NCBI GenBank assembly: GCA_949123685.1
Contig: CASBHZ010000018.1
Location: 1-40,753 of the forward strand
DNA length: 40,753 nucleotides
Direction: 5' to 3'
Source: an uncultured Bacteroidales bacterium
Lineage (GTDB): Bacteria; Bacteroidota; Bacteroidia; Bacteroidales; Muribaculaceae
The notes beneath the pieces are model-generated. The model was not told the origin of the DNA and searched no databases. It saw only the letters and a program-made list of their open reading frames with translations. A program made the translations under genes and the position numbers. Numbering within the stretch: position 1 is the first letter of the stretch; the number at the start of each line of letters is the position of its first letter. Positions 1-7,956 of the stretch are shown piece after piece.

Positions 1-2
1 CG

Positions 3-401
3 CAAGGTATTCCAACCTCAACTTTAATTGCTAATTTGGTATTTAAACCCATAGGCATGGAAATTGACCAGTTAGCAAAGGAGCATCATATTAAATTTTC
101 AATGTTTGTTGACGATATAACTTTATCATCTAAAGTTGATTTTAAAAATCTAGTACCTCAGTTCCTTGCAATCATTAAAAAGTCTGGATTCAGAATCAGT
201 CACAAAAAGACACATTATCAAACTAAAAATCCTATTATAACAGGTGTAATATGCCAAAACAACCGACTTCTTGCTCCTTTGGGTTATAAAAAAAAGATAG
301 CAATACTATCCAAGCAACTCTCAACGCACGAATCTATAAAGAATAAGCTACAAGGAATAAAAGCGTATTTGTCAATAATTGAAAAATCAAGTTCGCTTTG
401 A
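3..401 (+). CDS. retron-like reverse transcriptase, C-terminal fragment (5' end outside window)
   Basis: The open frame runs in from the window edge, so an ATG at 36 is not the real start. The frame begins QGIPTSTLIANLVF, which fits RT motif 4 (QGxPTS...N) as found in retron-type enzymes rather than the QGG form of group II introns. It continues with FVDDITLSS, the catalytic YxDD box with Phe for Tyr, then GFRISHKKT and an ITGV segment like the VTG motif of retron RTs. About 95 residues follow the DD pair before the stop, a normal length for a retron thumb, so the C-terminus looks intact. The msr/msd RNA and any effector would lie upstream, outside the window. The next gene is convergent and only 30 bp away. 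Retron membership is inference from these motifs; a related Abi or UG-type RT is possible. Confidence 0.72.
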   Translation, partial: QGIPTSTLIANLVFKPIGMEIDQLAKEHHIKFSMFVDDITLSSKVDFKNLVPQFLAIIKKSGFRISHKKTHYQTKNPIITGVICQNNRLLAPLGYKKKIAILSKQLSTHESIKNKLQGIKAYLSIIEKSSSL

Positions 402-431
402 CTATTTATGTTGTCATTATATGTGGTGATT

Positions 432-1313
432 TTATGCTATTCTCCTATCCAATTTAATCTTGCATACGGATTCCGTGTGCGACATTTTACGTTCAATGGT
501 AGATATTTCCGAATCACTGAGGGTATGGGCAAATACCCTCTTTATAAATGTGGCAGTCTGTAAACGTGGTTTGCCGAATGCCTTACCGATATTCCATCCA
601 AAGTGCATAATGTCGATGGTCTTTAATTGAGAATCTACCTTTATAGGTTCGACTTTAGGCAAAGAATCTGATAAGTAGTATTCTGTAACATATCCACATA
701 AGCGATTAAGGTCAGTTTCGTTAAGATAGAGAACCAAAGTTTGTTTTATATATGTGAGAACTTTATCTAATTTTTTTTGCGATGCTCGTTCTTTTTCAGC
801 CATAGCGGTAGCGTGGTATATCTCATATTCTGTTGGCTGGCTGGATTCTTCTATGGGAGTATTATTGATAATAGAAGATGTGGCTTCATTCTTTGGAAGC
901 TCTGTACTGTCTTCATTGGATTCTGAAAGCGAGAGAGTAGAAACTTCTTCTGTGGTGTCAGATGGAGTTTCATTTTCGATTTCAGATTCTGAAACGATAG
1001 ATTCTATATCTGCTGCACTTTCAATAACTTCATGATGTTCTATTGGAATTTCAGCTACCACCGTTTTGTTGCGATAGCTCTCAAATCTCATAAAGCATCT
1101 TTCTATTGTTGGGGAAAGGAGTTGTCTGAATGCTATTTGCAGATTGAGATAGATTGCTCCAATGACAATAGAGCATACTACAAGAATAAGGTAGCTGCTG
1201 AACTCGTCCCAACCATAGTGAAGTACGGTCTGACGGGCTAAAACACCAATGATTGCGATTGTACCAAAAACAATCAGATGCAATGTTATATGTTCTATCT
1301 TTCTCTGTTCCAT
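432..1313 (-). CDS. two-TM protein with acidic linker, unknown function
   Basis: I do not recognise this 293-residue protein. Residues about 9-27 and 41-63 are hydrophobic and should form two membrane helices. Residues about 95-165 are a low-complexity linker rich in Ser, Glu and Thr. The C-terminal part (about 170-293) looks folded and ends in a basic stretch, and would face the cytoplasm if the two helices form a hairpin. The gene has its own promoter-like box (1340-1347) and is convergent with the reverse transcriptase, their stops 30 bp apart. It sits in the integrated element, so a mobility or defence role is possible. Two-TM effectors are known for some retrons, but those are normally in the same operon, which is not the case here. 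Confidence 0.75.
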   Translation of the reverse strand: MEQRKIEHITLHLIVFGTIAIIGVLARQTVLHYGWDEFSSYLILVVCSIVIGAIYLNLQIAFRQLLSPTIERCFMRFESYRNKTVVAEIPIEHHEVIESAADIESIVSESEIENETPSDTTEEVSTLSLSESNEDSTELPKNEATSSIINNTPIEESSQPTEYEIYHATAMAEKERASQKKLDKVLTYIKQTLVLYLNETDLNRLCGYVTEYYLSDSLPKVEPIKVDSQLKTIDIMHFGWNIGKAFGKPRLQTATFIKRVFAHTLSDSEISTIERKMSHTESVCKIKLDRRIA

Positions 1314-1339
1314 AGTGAGATGTATTAATCGTTTGTGTG

Positions 1340-1347
1340 CAAATATA
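1340..1347 (-). promoter_or_regulatory. -7 box TATATTTG of the two-TM gene
   Basis: On the minus strand this reads TATATTTG, a full match to the Bacteroidetes -7 consensus TAnnTTTG. It would start transcription about 20 nt before the ATG at 1313. No clear -33 element is visible at the expected distance. Confidence 0.45.
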
Positions 1348-1515
1348 TAGGATTAATTTTTGAGAAAACCCATAGTTTTGCTTGTCAATGAGCTTTTGAC
1401 GATATATTTCATTACTTTTCACCATGTTACACTCCTAATAATAAGCGCATTGCAAATTTCTTGTTTTTGGATGAAAATAGTTAGGTAAATAGGCTTGTGT
1501 ATCTTAAAAACAGAA

Positions 1516-1553
1516 ATTATCTGCATCATTTGGGGTGAAACAATGCAGATAAT
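1516..1553 (-). terminator. hairpin terminator after the recombinase/RhuM-like genes
   Basis: An 11-bp perfect inverted repeat (ATTATCTGCAT, 1516-1526, with 1543-1553) has a 16-nt loop. On the minus strand it is followed by a U-rich run (TTTCTGTTTTTA). It lies 25 bp past the stop of the RhuM-like gene, so it probably ends the minus-strand recombinase transcript. The rest of 1314-1578 shows only the promoter box above. Confidence 0.55.
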
Positions 1554-1578
1554 CAATAGGGTATAGAGATATAGCTTA

Positions 1579-1944
1579 TTAGCAATACAATGTATGGTTT
1601 GTACCCTTGTTGAGATATAAAAGGATGTTGTAATCTTGATTATGAGCGACTTTGTTTATTAGCCATTCTCTGAATACTATGGAATGTCCGGTGTCTATTT
1701 GATAAGATAAGGCTACAACCATATCGAGATTATACACATCGGCATTGTTCCCATTCTCCAATTTGATGTACTTACAAACTTCGTGGCTCTTCAAAATATT
1801 GGTTTTCAAGATTCTCTTGATTGCTGCATGGATAGCTCCAGCCGTTGTATAAAACAAGTCTGCAAGTTCCCAAGTGGTCATCCATACTTCGCCATCAGAA
1901 ATATGGATGCCTAGCCCTTTGTTGGTTATGATTCCTCGTTTCAT
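1579..1944 (-). CDS. RhuM-like phage/element regulator
   Basis: This 121-residue protein has an N-terminal helical segment (about 20-55) that looks like a winged or KilA-N-like HTH. It is followed by YNLDMVVALSYQ (71-82) and FREWLINKV (91-99), matching the YNLD...GYR...FRxWA pattern of the RhuM family. RhuM proteins were named from a Salmonella pathogenicity island and are common in phages and integrated elements; their biochemical role is not established. It is shorter than full RhuM proteins (about 300 residues), so only the N-terminal domain is present. It starts 9 bp after the recombinase stop and is probably cotranscribed. Assignment is by motif only. Confidence 0.6.
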   Translation of the reverse strand: MKRGIITNKGLGIHISDGEVWMTTWELADLFYTTAGAIHAAIKRILKTNILKSHEVCKYIKLENGNNADVYNLDMVVALSYQIDTGHSIVFREWLINKVAHNQDYNILLYLNKGTNHTLYC

Positions 1945-1953
1945 AGTTACAAT

Positions 1954-3060
1954 TTACTTGAGTGATATTTTATTGGCTGTTTCTCGCTTCTTGGAATTGA
2001 CCAAATCGGCATATATTTGAGTTGTGGACACGTTCTTATGCGTTAGCATCTTTGATACTGTGTAAATATCTGTACCTAAGGATATTTGTATGACGGCATA
2101 CGAGTGACGAAATCCGTGGAAGGTTATCGGTTTCGTTATTCCTGCCTTTTTGAGCCAGCTTTTCAGTGGGTAATTAATCATACTTCGCTTCAAATCCTTG
2201 AAAACCTTGCCTGTTCCGGGTGTGCCGCATAGTTCGTAGGCTTCGTAACTGATGGGGAGTGTCGCTTCCGTCTGGGTTTTCTGTGTTCTGATACGTAAAC
2301 AATAGCCTTGGTCGGGGGCGATAGTGAAGTCTTCCCATTGCAGGTTTAGAATATCACTGATGCGTAAACCTGTCAGACAAGCAAACAAAGAGGCTGCTTT
2401 CAATACGGGGATGTCGCAAGGAGTGGCTGCGAGTTGCTTCACTTCGTTCAGAGTCAGATACTCTTTCTTCACATCTTGTGGCTCAATCTTATCAAGATAG
2501 TCATTGATGTTCTCACGAAACCATTTGTCCCGATAGGCAATCTTCAATAATCCTCTGAAAGTAGAGTAGTAGCCGGATGCCGAATTGAGGGACATGGGTC
2601 GGTTGCTATGTTTGAGTTGCTTGGCATTCAGCAAGTATTCACGGAATTTTTTGCATAAGTCTACATTTACATCGCCAAAGGTACATTGTCCCTTGACGAA
2701 GTTGTAGAAATGCTGATAGACGAATTGCCATTTTTGGTCTTTGTTCCGGCACATCTTCTTGAAGTAGGCGAGGAAGTCGGCTTTCTGTTTGGTCTTATCC
2801 AAGAAGCCAAACTCTTCATTGATGAGCGATTGCACTCTGATGCACCGGATAGCCTCTGCCTTGTTCAACATATCGTTGTTGAACTCCCGTTCCATTTCGT
2901 TTTTGGGGTGGGCATAGATGTAGATACCGAGGTATTCCCTGCGGCTCATCTGCATCGTTTCGGGGTTACGGACTGCCGGATAATAATCCAGATACAAGGA
3001 AATACGATTATTCCTAATCGCTCTTTGTCGAACTGTTACTTTTGTACACGTGTGTGACAT
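1954..3060 (-). CDS. tyrosine recombinase (integrase) of the integrated element
   Basis: This 368-residue site-specific recombinase would integrate and excise the element. The N-terminal arm-binding region (1-90) and SAM-like core-binding region (about 95-180) match the layout of Bacteroidales element integrases. The catalytic set is complete: Arg233 (GLRISD), Lys261 or nearby, His315 and Arg318 (HGFRHS), His341 (THKN) and the nucleophile Tyr350 (QIYADL). It is therefore expected to be active. It points away from mnmE and lies in a minus-strand series: HTH protein, recombinase, RhuM-like protein. A weak -7 box is at 3097-3104. The nearby phased CGTACCA repeats (4084-4110) are candidate arm sites for this protein or its partner. 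Confidence 0.93.
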   Translation of the reverse strand: MSHTCTKVTVRQRAIRNNRISLYLDYYPAVRNPETMQMSRREYLGIYIYAHPKNEMEREFNNDMLNKAEAIRCIRVQSLINEEFGFLDKTKQKADFLAYFKKMCRNKDQKWQFVYQHFYNFVKGQCTFGDVNVDLCKKFREYLLNAKQLKHSNRPMSLNSASGYYSTFRGLLKIAYRDKWFRENINDYLDKIEPQDVKKEYLTLNEVKQLAATPCDIPVLKAASLFACLTGLRISDILNLQWEDFTIAPDQGYCLRIRTQKTQTEATLPISYEAYELCGTPGTGKVFKDLKRSMINYPLKSWLKKAGITKPITFHGFRHSYAVIQISLGTDIYTVSKMLTHKNVSTTQIYADLVNSKKRETANKISLK

Positions 3061-3096
3061 ACTGTTTAATATTTAGAGTTTTACATTTGTTTGGTG

Positions 3097-3104
3097 CAAA
3101 GGAA
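3097..3104 (-). promoter_or_regulatory. weak -7 box upstream of the recombinase
   Basis: On the minus strand this reads TTCCTTTG, seven of eight matches to TAnnTTTG, about 37 nt before the recombinase ATG. It is weak and no -33 box is evident. The gene could instead be read from upstream of the HTH gene. Confidence 0.25.
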
Positions 3105-3144
3105 TAGAGTGATTCAATGGTGGGTACATTCACCGATAAATAAC

Positions 3145-4047
3145 TTATTCAATCTTTGGGGCGGCAAGTAGTTTATCCAATTCAAGTTTGGAGATAAGCG
3201 TGTATTTGCCTTTCTTGACCTTGTGGATATTATGGTACTTCGCATAATGATAGAGCTGGTCACGAGTAAGATTGAACTTTTCCATTGCTTCGGCCACCGT
3301 ATAATATTGTGGTTCTTCGGGTGCTGCAATGCCCTTAGCTATATCTACATGCTTCTTGGAATAGTACACTATGATTCCCTCTTTCTTCTTCGGAATGGCA
3401 TTCTTAGAAGCGAAACAGTAGATGGCGGATAAGGTCATACTGAATTTTTCCTGCATTTCCTGTGTGCTATACCATTCGGTAATGTCAGGATTTGGGGCTT
3501 TCTTGGCAAAGTAAGCGTCCATGTGCTTCTTGCTCCAGTAGGTCTTGCCACGATTGAAAGTTCGAGGGATATTGTTCTTCTTGGCTACCACAAATATCCA
3601 TGACTCGTTTACATGGTATTTCTCTTTCACTTCTGCTGTGGTGTAGAAGTCGGTGATAGGGGCTTTCTCTTTTGGTTGTTTGTTCTCTGCTTCTTGAACA
3701 ATAAAGTCTGTCATGTCTTCTATATCGGCTCTGCGAACAAGCGTTTTCCTTTCAAATCGGATTACTTTGATTGTTCCATTGCGGATATAGCGATATATAG
3801 AAGTACGCCCAATATTTAATAACTCGGCTACTTCTGATGGAGTAAGATACTCCTTGTTCAAATTAGGAGGTGTCTTTATGCTTTTCCCTAATTCATGTTG
3901 CAGACTTTCAATGCGCTGTTTCCTAACCCTGTCTTTATAGGCAAGATTGGCGCATCGGTGTGAACAATACTCTGTGGTGGTCTTATGGGCTGTGAAAACA
4001 GCATTACACCACTTACATCTTTTCTGAATGTCGATTTTACTACTCAT
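3145..4047 (-). CDS. zinc-finger protein with four excisionase-type HTH units
   Basis: This 300-residue DNA-binding protein begins with a probable zinc knuckle: Cys11 and Cys14 (CKWC), then Cys28 and Cys32 (CSHRC). Four successive MerR/Xis-like HTH units (HTH_17 type) follow at about 67-112, 134-180, 192-237 and 248-294. Each has the pattern Y-T/S-x-x-E, a recognition helix with Y, and a K-rich wing. The first unit is the most canonical (LTPSEVAELLNIGRTSIYRY). Single-HTH proteins of this type act as excisionases or recombination directionality factors in Bacteroidales elements. Four units suggest binding to a repeated site, and three phased repeats lie just upstream (4084-4110). A role in excision or element control is inferred. 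Confidence 0.85.
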   Translation of the reverse strand: MSSKIDIQKRCKWCNAVFTAHKTTTEYCSHRCANLAYKDRVRKQRIESLQHELGKSIKTPPNLNKEYLTPSEVAELLNIGRTSIYRYIRNGTIKVIRFERKTLVRRADIEDMTDFIVQEAENKQPKEKAPITDFYTTAEVKEKYHVNESWIFVVAKKNNIPRTFNRGKTYWSKKHMDAYFAKKAPNPDITEWYSTQEMQEKFSMTLSAIYCFASKNAIPKKKEGIIVYYSKKHVDIAKGIAAPEEPQYYTVAEAMEKFNLTRDQLYHYAKYHNIHKVKKGKYTLISKLELDKLLAAPKIE

Positions 4048-4083
4048 TATTTATCCGTTTATTTCGCCAAATATGTTTCATTG

Positions 4084-4110
4084 CGTACCACCACGTACCA
4101 TGACGTACCA
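4084..4110 (+). repeat. three CGTACCA direct repeats, 10-bp phased
   Basis: CGTACCA occurs at 4084-4090, 4094-4100 and 4104-4110 with an exact 10-bp period, close to one helical turn. A protein binding each copy would sit on one face of the DNA. The array lies 36 bp upstream of the ATG of the multi-HTH gene and near the presumed element end. It may be an operator for that protein or an arm-type recombination site. Confidence 0.7.
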
Positions 4111-4188
4111 GTGTGTCCACGACCTTTCCGACCTAAAATCGGAGAGTAACAAGCGAGCAACAAATACGGTACAAAAATGAGCTGAAAA

Positions 4189-4222
4189 AGCCCTATAAAC
4201 GATAATCATCGCTTATAAGGCT
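4189..4222. repeat. imperfect palindrome near the element end
   Basis: Arms 4189-4203 and 4208-4222 pair at 13 of 15 positions around a 4-nt AATC loop. It lies between the phased repeats and the mnmE terminator. It could be a recombination core, an operator or a structured 5' leader of the HTH gene; the sequence alone does not decide. Confidence 0.5.
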
Positions 4223-4229
4223 AAAAAGA

Positions 4230-4252
4230 AAGGCGTTCAAAATGAACGCCTT
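4230..4252 (-). terminator. rho-independent terminator after mnmE
   Basis: A perfect 10-bp stem (4230-4239 with 4243-4252) has an AAA loop. On the minus strand it is followed by TTCTTTTTAG, a U-tract. It sits about 43 nt past the mnmE stop and should end the nuclease-mnmE transcript. If the element inserted within the last codons of mnmE, this terminator came in with the element. Confidence 0.8.
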
Positions 4253-4294
4253 AATAATCATTGATGATATATACTAATCGTTGGTAATCACCAC

Positions 4295-4312
4295 TTACTT
4301 GCCGATGCAGAA
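4295..4312 (-). other. candidate attachment site at the 3' end of mnmE
   Basis: The last 18 bases of mnmE, encoding FCIGK and the stop, occupy the same gene position as the 18-bp attB used by Salmonella genomic island 1 at the end of trmE (mnmE), and from memory the sequences differ only at third codon positions. An integrase gene lies within 2 kb. No second copy is seen in 1-4294, so the other junction must be beyond the window if this is the site. Confidence 0.4.
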
Positions 4313-5719
4313 GCGGGTGAAGATGGAGGCGAGGAGGTCGGGGGTGGAGATGGTGCCGGTCAGGGTGGCGAGGTGGTGGAGGGATTCGCGGACGTCCTGG
4401 GCGATGAAGTCGGCGGACAGTCCGGTCTCCAAGGCGATGCGTGCCCGTTGCAACGCTTCCATTCCCCTCATCAGCGCGGCATAATGCCGTCCGTTCGTCA
4501 GGATCATATCCGTATCAGGATTGTAGTCTCGACATATTATCTCTGTCATCCTCTGTTTCAATCCGTCAATACCATCACCCGTAGATGCACAGACCCCTAT
4601 CCTGTCAATATTCAGATCCGCATTTAAACCAACATGTAAATGAGAGAGAGAAATTGTCCCAATAGTCTGGATGTCAGCACTTGCATTCAGAAGGTCCGTC
4701 TTGTTGAAAACTATGATATGCGCAGCATCCGTCAATTCTACCATACGGGCAGCAATATCCTGCAACTGAGAGTCCGTATCCGCGGCAAGATCTACAATCC
4801 ACAATACCATCGCTGCGCGACGCAGGCGTTCTTCAGCCCTGTCAATGCCTATACGCTCTACCTGGTCATCCGTAACACGCAATCCTGCCGTGTCGGCAAA
4901 TCTAAACAGGATGCCGTTGATTTCACATGTGTCTTCAATTATGTCGCGCGTCGTACCCGGTATATCGCTAACTATCGCCTTATCCTCGTCAAGTAGCTGG
5001 TTGAGCAAAGTCGATTTTCCGGCATTCGGTGCCCCGGCAATCACTACCGGAACTCCATCTTTAAGTGCCTTTCCTGTTGAATATGACAATGCAAGACGGT
5101 TCAAAACCGTTATTATCTCATCTGCAAGATTTCGGAGACGTTCCCGGTCTGCAAATTCAACTTCCTCTTCCGAGAAATCAAGCTCCAGTTCAAGTAAAGA
5201 AGCAAATTCTATCAACTGCTCGCGCAGACTGTCAAGATATGCCGTGAAACGTCCGTTTGCCTGCTGCATCGCCATCTTGTGTGATGCCTTCGATGAGGAG
5301 GATATAAGGTCAATCACCCCCTCTGCCTGGGCAAGGTCGATTCTGCCGTTCAAGAACGCCCGTTTCGTAAACTCTCCCGGCTCTGCGGGACGCGCTCCGT
5401 GACGCACAAGAAGGTTCACTATTTCTCTCTGTATCCAACGGGATCCATGACAGGAGATTTCAAAGACATCCTCCCCCGTGAACGAATTAGGCCCTTTGAA
5501 AAAAGTGAGCACCACTTCATCAAGTTCGGTGCCATCCTCAAACATTATCTTTCCAAGATGCACAGTATGCGACCTCAACGTGCCCAGGTCTTTACCTTTC
5601 CAGCATTTGGTAAGGATCCCGACGGAATCATCTCCCGAAATACGTATTACGGCAATTCCTCCGATACCGGGAGGTGTCGAAACCGCAACTATCGGGTCAC
5701 CACATATCATCGCACTCAT
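4295..5719 (-). CDS. mnmE: tRNA modification GTPase MnmE
   Basis: MnmE works with MnmG to add the carboxymethylaminomethyl group at wobble U34 of tRNAs. The formyl-THF-binding N-terminal domain opens the protein. The G domain has, numbered from an alternative ATG at 5731, G1 GAPNAGKST (233-241), GTTRD (259-263), DTAG (280-283) and NKTD (343-346). The protein ends in FCIGK, whose Cys is the conserved C-terminal residue. Length (474 residues) is normal. I chose the ATG at 5719 because it overlaps the nuclease stop as ATGA, implying translational coupling; the ATG at 5731 would overlap more and add four residues. The gene is followed by a terminator and the integrated element. Confidence 0.97.
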   Translation of the reverse strand: MSAMICGDPIVAVSTPPGIGGIAVIRISGDDSVGILTKCWKGKDLGTLRSHTVHLGKIMFEDGTELDEVVLTFFKGPNSFTGEDVFEISCHGSRWIQREIVNLLVRHGARPAEPGEFTKRAFLNGRIDLAQAEGVIDLISSSSKASHKMAMQQANGRFTAYLDSLREQLIEFASLLELELDFSEEEVEFADRERLRNLADEIITVLNRLALSYSTGKALKDGVPVVIAGAPNAGKSTLLNQLLDEDKAIVSDIPGTTRDIIEDTCEINGILFRFADTAGLRVTDDQVERIGIDRAEERLRRAAMVLWIVDLAADTDSQLQDIAARMVELTDAAHIIVFNKTDLLNASADIQTIGTISLSHLHVGLNADLNIDRIGVCASTGDGIDGLKQRMTEIICRDYNPDTDMILTNGRHYAALMRGMEALQRARIALETGLSADFIAQDVRESLHHLATLTGTISTPDLLASIFTRFCIGK

Positions 5720-6576
5720 CGTTGGTTCCATTCTCTGAAAGATGCTTTAGATTCAACTTCTTTTTCTATTTCATCGGGCAATGCAGAGAAGAAATCATAA
5801 CCCGTAAGAGCTTCTACATCATCCACGGTCATCACATAGTTTTGCATATTTCCGGGAGCTGACATATTGGGATAAACGAAACCTATGGCACGCGGCTTAT
5901 CCACATATGGAGCCAATATCACCTTGAAAAAGGCACTTGGCACAAGCACCCCGTTTCCTATCGTTTTCGTATCCCCCTTTTCATATATGGGCCCAGCCAC
6001 GATCACTATTGCTGAATCTCGTCGCGCCCAGTTACGTTCTTTATTTTCGAGTGTATTCCAGGCACCGGAATTGAGCGCATGATCCTGCGGACACATGTTT
6101 GCCATCACAAAACAGTCGTCCATGGCATCCTGACTCCATTTCTGCTCTGCCGCCGGACACATATGTCCCCTGTCGTAGCCTGAATTGCGATAATCATATG
6201 TCGTAGGGCATCCTGCCACCTCCGCATCCTGCCAAAATTTATTATGACGCGAAGCGCCGCCGTCGGTCTCCGCCCCGAGCAATTCCCACGCCACCCAGTT
6301 CGGTGTGCGGTTATGGCGATTGAACGACATACGGAACCCTGTATATTCATGCTCTTCAGATTCTACCGATTTTGGCATAACTACGTGATCAAGACCGTCA
6401 TAATGTAGCGCCATCCCCGCAGGGGCAACTCCCCTTCCTGCACCATCCGTCTCGGTAGCCGTTATCTTTGTCTGGGCTTCAGGCTGATCCTTCCGTGAGC
6501 ATAAGTTATATGCCCCGAAACAGATCAGGCTCACGCACAAAGCCAATATAATAAAGATCCATAATCTCTGTTTCAT
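5716..6576 (-). CDS. DNA/RNA non-specific endonuclease, membrane anchored or secreted
   Basis: This 286-residue protein belongs to the Endonuclease_NS (NucA/Serratia nuclease) family, which cuts single- and double-stranded DNA and RNA with a beta-beta-alpha-metal fold. The catalytic motif is DRGH (135-138, general base His138). The metal-binding Asn is probably Asn160 in MANMCPQ, followed by NSGAWNTLE. An N-terminal hydrophobic segment (about 4-26) ends in Cys26; it may be a signal peptide or an anchor, so the nuclease acts outside the cytoplasm. The charged region 28-60 is a linker. The gene overlaps mnmE as ATGA, an odd pairing of a secreted nuclease with a tRNA-modifying enzyme. Confidence 0.92.
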   Translation of the reverse strand: MKQRLWIFIILALCVSLICFGAYNLCSRKDQPEAQTKITATETDGAGRGVAPAGMALHYDGLDHVVMPKSVESEEHEYTGFRMSFNRHNRTPNWVAWELLGAETDGGASRHNKFWQDAEVAGCPTTYDYRNSGYDRGHMCPAAEQKWSQDAMDDCFVMANMCPQDHALNSGAWNTLENKERNWARRDSAIVIVAGPIYEKGDTKTIGNGVLVPSAFFKVILAPYVDKPRAIGFVYPNMSAPGNMQNYVMTVDDVEALTGYDFFSALPDEIEKEVESKASFREWNQR

Positions 6577-6580
6577 AACA

Positions 6581-6588
6581 CAAAATTA
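6581..6588 (-). promoter_or_regulatory. -7 box TAATTTTG directly before the nuclease ATG
   Basis: The minus strand reads TAATTTTG, a full consensus match, followed by TGTT and then the ATG at 6576. The predicted transcription start falls on or next to the A of the start codon, so the mRNA would be leaderless or nearly so. No good -33 box is visible. Confidence 0.45.
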
Positions 6589-6631
6589 CAAAAAAACATC
6601 TTATTATGTCTCTCCTTTATAAGATATTTCG

Positions 6632-6639
6632 TAAATTTG
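6632..6639 (+). promoter_or_regulatory. -7 box TAAATTTG of pepT
   Basis: TAAATTTG matches TAnnTTTG. Transcription would start near 6645, which is past an in-frame ATG at 6637 and before the ATG at 6703. This supports the later pepT start. Confidence 0.6.
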
Positions 6640-6702
6640 CAGGCAAACATCCACGTCAATTGCATCATGTATGCAAAAGCGTGTAATAAAATCAGAAATA
6701 TC

Positions 6703-7920
6703 ATGACCGTAACCGAACGCTTTCTTGATTTCGTGAGATTTGACACCCAAAGCGACGAACTCACAAACATGACCCCTTCCACTCCGGGTCAGATGGAATT
6801 TGCCAAATATCTCAAAGGCCTACTGGAAGAGATGGGGCTTGAAGAAGTTTCACTCGACGATAATGGCTACCTTTTTGCCACCCTCCCCTCCAACACATCA
6901 AAAAATGTGCCCACTATAGGCTTCATTGCGCATATGGACACTTCTCCCGACATGTCCGGCAAGCATGTGAATCCACGCATTGTCAAAAATTACGAAGGCA
7001 ACGCAATCACCCTCAATGCCGAGAAAGAGATCATCCTTTCGCCTGAAGAATTTCCCGAACTGCTCAATTATATCGGTCAAGACCTTATCGTCACCGATGG
7101 CAACACGCTCCTCGGTGCCGATGACAAAGCCGGCATAGCTGAGATTATAGATGCCGTGGCTTGGCTGCAGGCACATCCCGAAATAGAGCACGGAAAAATC
7201 CGTATCGGATTTAACCCTGATGAAGAAATCGGACTTGGCGCCCATAAATTCGATGTTGAGAAATTCGGCTGCGAATTTGCATATACGATGGACGGGGGAG
7301 CTGTAGGCGAACTCGAATATGAAAACTTCAATGCCGCTTCTGCTAAAGTAAAGATCAAGGGGCGCAACGTGCACCCCGGTTGCGCAAAACACAAAATGAT
7401 CAACTCCATCCGCGTAGCCAACAGCTTCATAGCCATGCTGCCACGCTGGGAAACTCCGGAGCATACGGAGGGTTATGAAGGTTTTTACCATCTCGTGGGT
7501 ATTGAAGGAAGCGTAGAGGAAACAACAATCACCTACATCATACGCGATCATGACCGCGCGCGCTTTGAAAGCCGCAAACGCGAGATCGAGCACCTCGTGC
7601 GCAAAACCAACATGGAATATCCCGGCTGCTGCACCGTGGAAATAAAGGATCAGTATTACAACATGCGAGAAAAAATCGAACCTGTAATGCACATAATCGA
7701 AATTGCAGAGAAAGCAATGCGTGAAGCAGGGATCGAGCCCAAGGTTCAACCCATACGTGGTGGCACTGACGGCGCACAGCTATCTTTCAAAGGACTGCCC
7801 TGCCCCAATATTTTCGCGGGAGGCGAGAACTTCCACGGAAGATACGAATTTGTTCCTATCCAGTCAATGGAGAAAGCGCGTGATGTTGTGGTCAACATCT
7901 GCCGAATCATTGCGGAATAA
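6703..7920 (+). CDS. pepT: peptidase T (tripeptide aminopeptidase)
   Basis: PepT is a cytoplasmic two-zinc M20 metallopeptidase that removes the N-terminal residue of tripeptides. Visible metal and catalytic residues are His77 and Asp79 (AHMDTSPD), Asp140 (GADDKAG), Glu174-Glu175 (PDEEIG), Asp197 (MDGG) and a late His in [11 protein letters not shown]. The start at 6703 gives 405 residues, matching the usual length of about 408, and [19 protein letters not shown] is a typical PepT opening. An upstream in-frame ATG at 6637 overlaps the -7 box and would add a 22-residue tail unlike the family. The gene is divergent from the nuclease and probably monocistronic or read on into miaA, 36 bp downstream. 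Confidence 0.96.
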   Translation: MTVTERFLDFVRFDTQSDELTNMTPSTPGQMEFAKYLKGLLEEMGLEEVSLDDNGYLFATLPSNTSKNVPTIGFIAHMDTSPDMSGKHVNPRIVKNYEGNAITLNAEKEIILSPEEFPELLNYIGQDLIVTDGNTLLGADDKAGIAEIIDAVAWLQAHPEIEHGKIRIGFNPDEEIGLGAHKFDVEKFGCEFAYTMDGGAVGELEYENFNAASAKVKIKGRNVHPGCAKHKMINSIRVANSFIAMLPRWETPEHTEGYEGFYHLVGIEGSVEETTITYIIRDHDRARFESRKREIEHLVRKTNMEYPGCCTVEIKDQYYNMREKIEPVMHIIEIAEKAMREAGIEPKVQPIRGGTDGAQLSFKGLPCPNIFAGGENFHGRYEFVPIQSMEKARDVVVNICRIIAE

Positions 7921-7956
7921 AAACCGGTTTATATTTTTTAAACAGCTTTTTGACAC

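Noticed and set aside
1081..1425. 114-residue frame overlapping the start of the two-TM gene
   Set aside because: Only its first part is upstream of the conserved-looking gene; the rest is a frame shift of the two-TM protein and has no signal of its own.
4845..5402. 185-residue frame on the plus strand antisense to mnmE
   Set aside because: It lies wholly inside a well-supported conserved gene, is Ser/Arg-rich low complexity, and has no promoter or family match.
6637..6702. 22-residue N-terminal extension of pepT
   Set aside because: The upstream ATG lies within the predicted -7 promoter box, and the family starts at MTVTERF.
6898..7749. 283-residue frame antisense to pepT
   Set aside because: It is a shadow of pepT codon use, with an unlikely Phe, His and Cys-rich composition.
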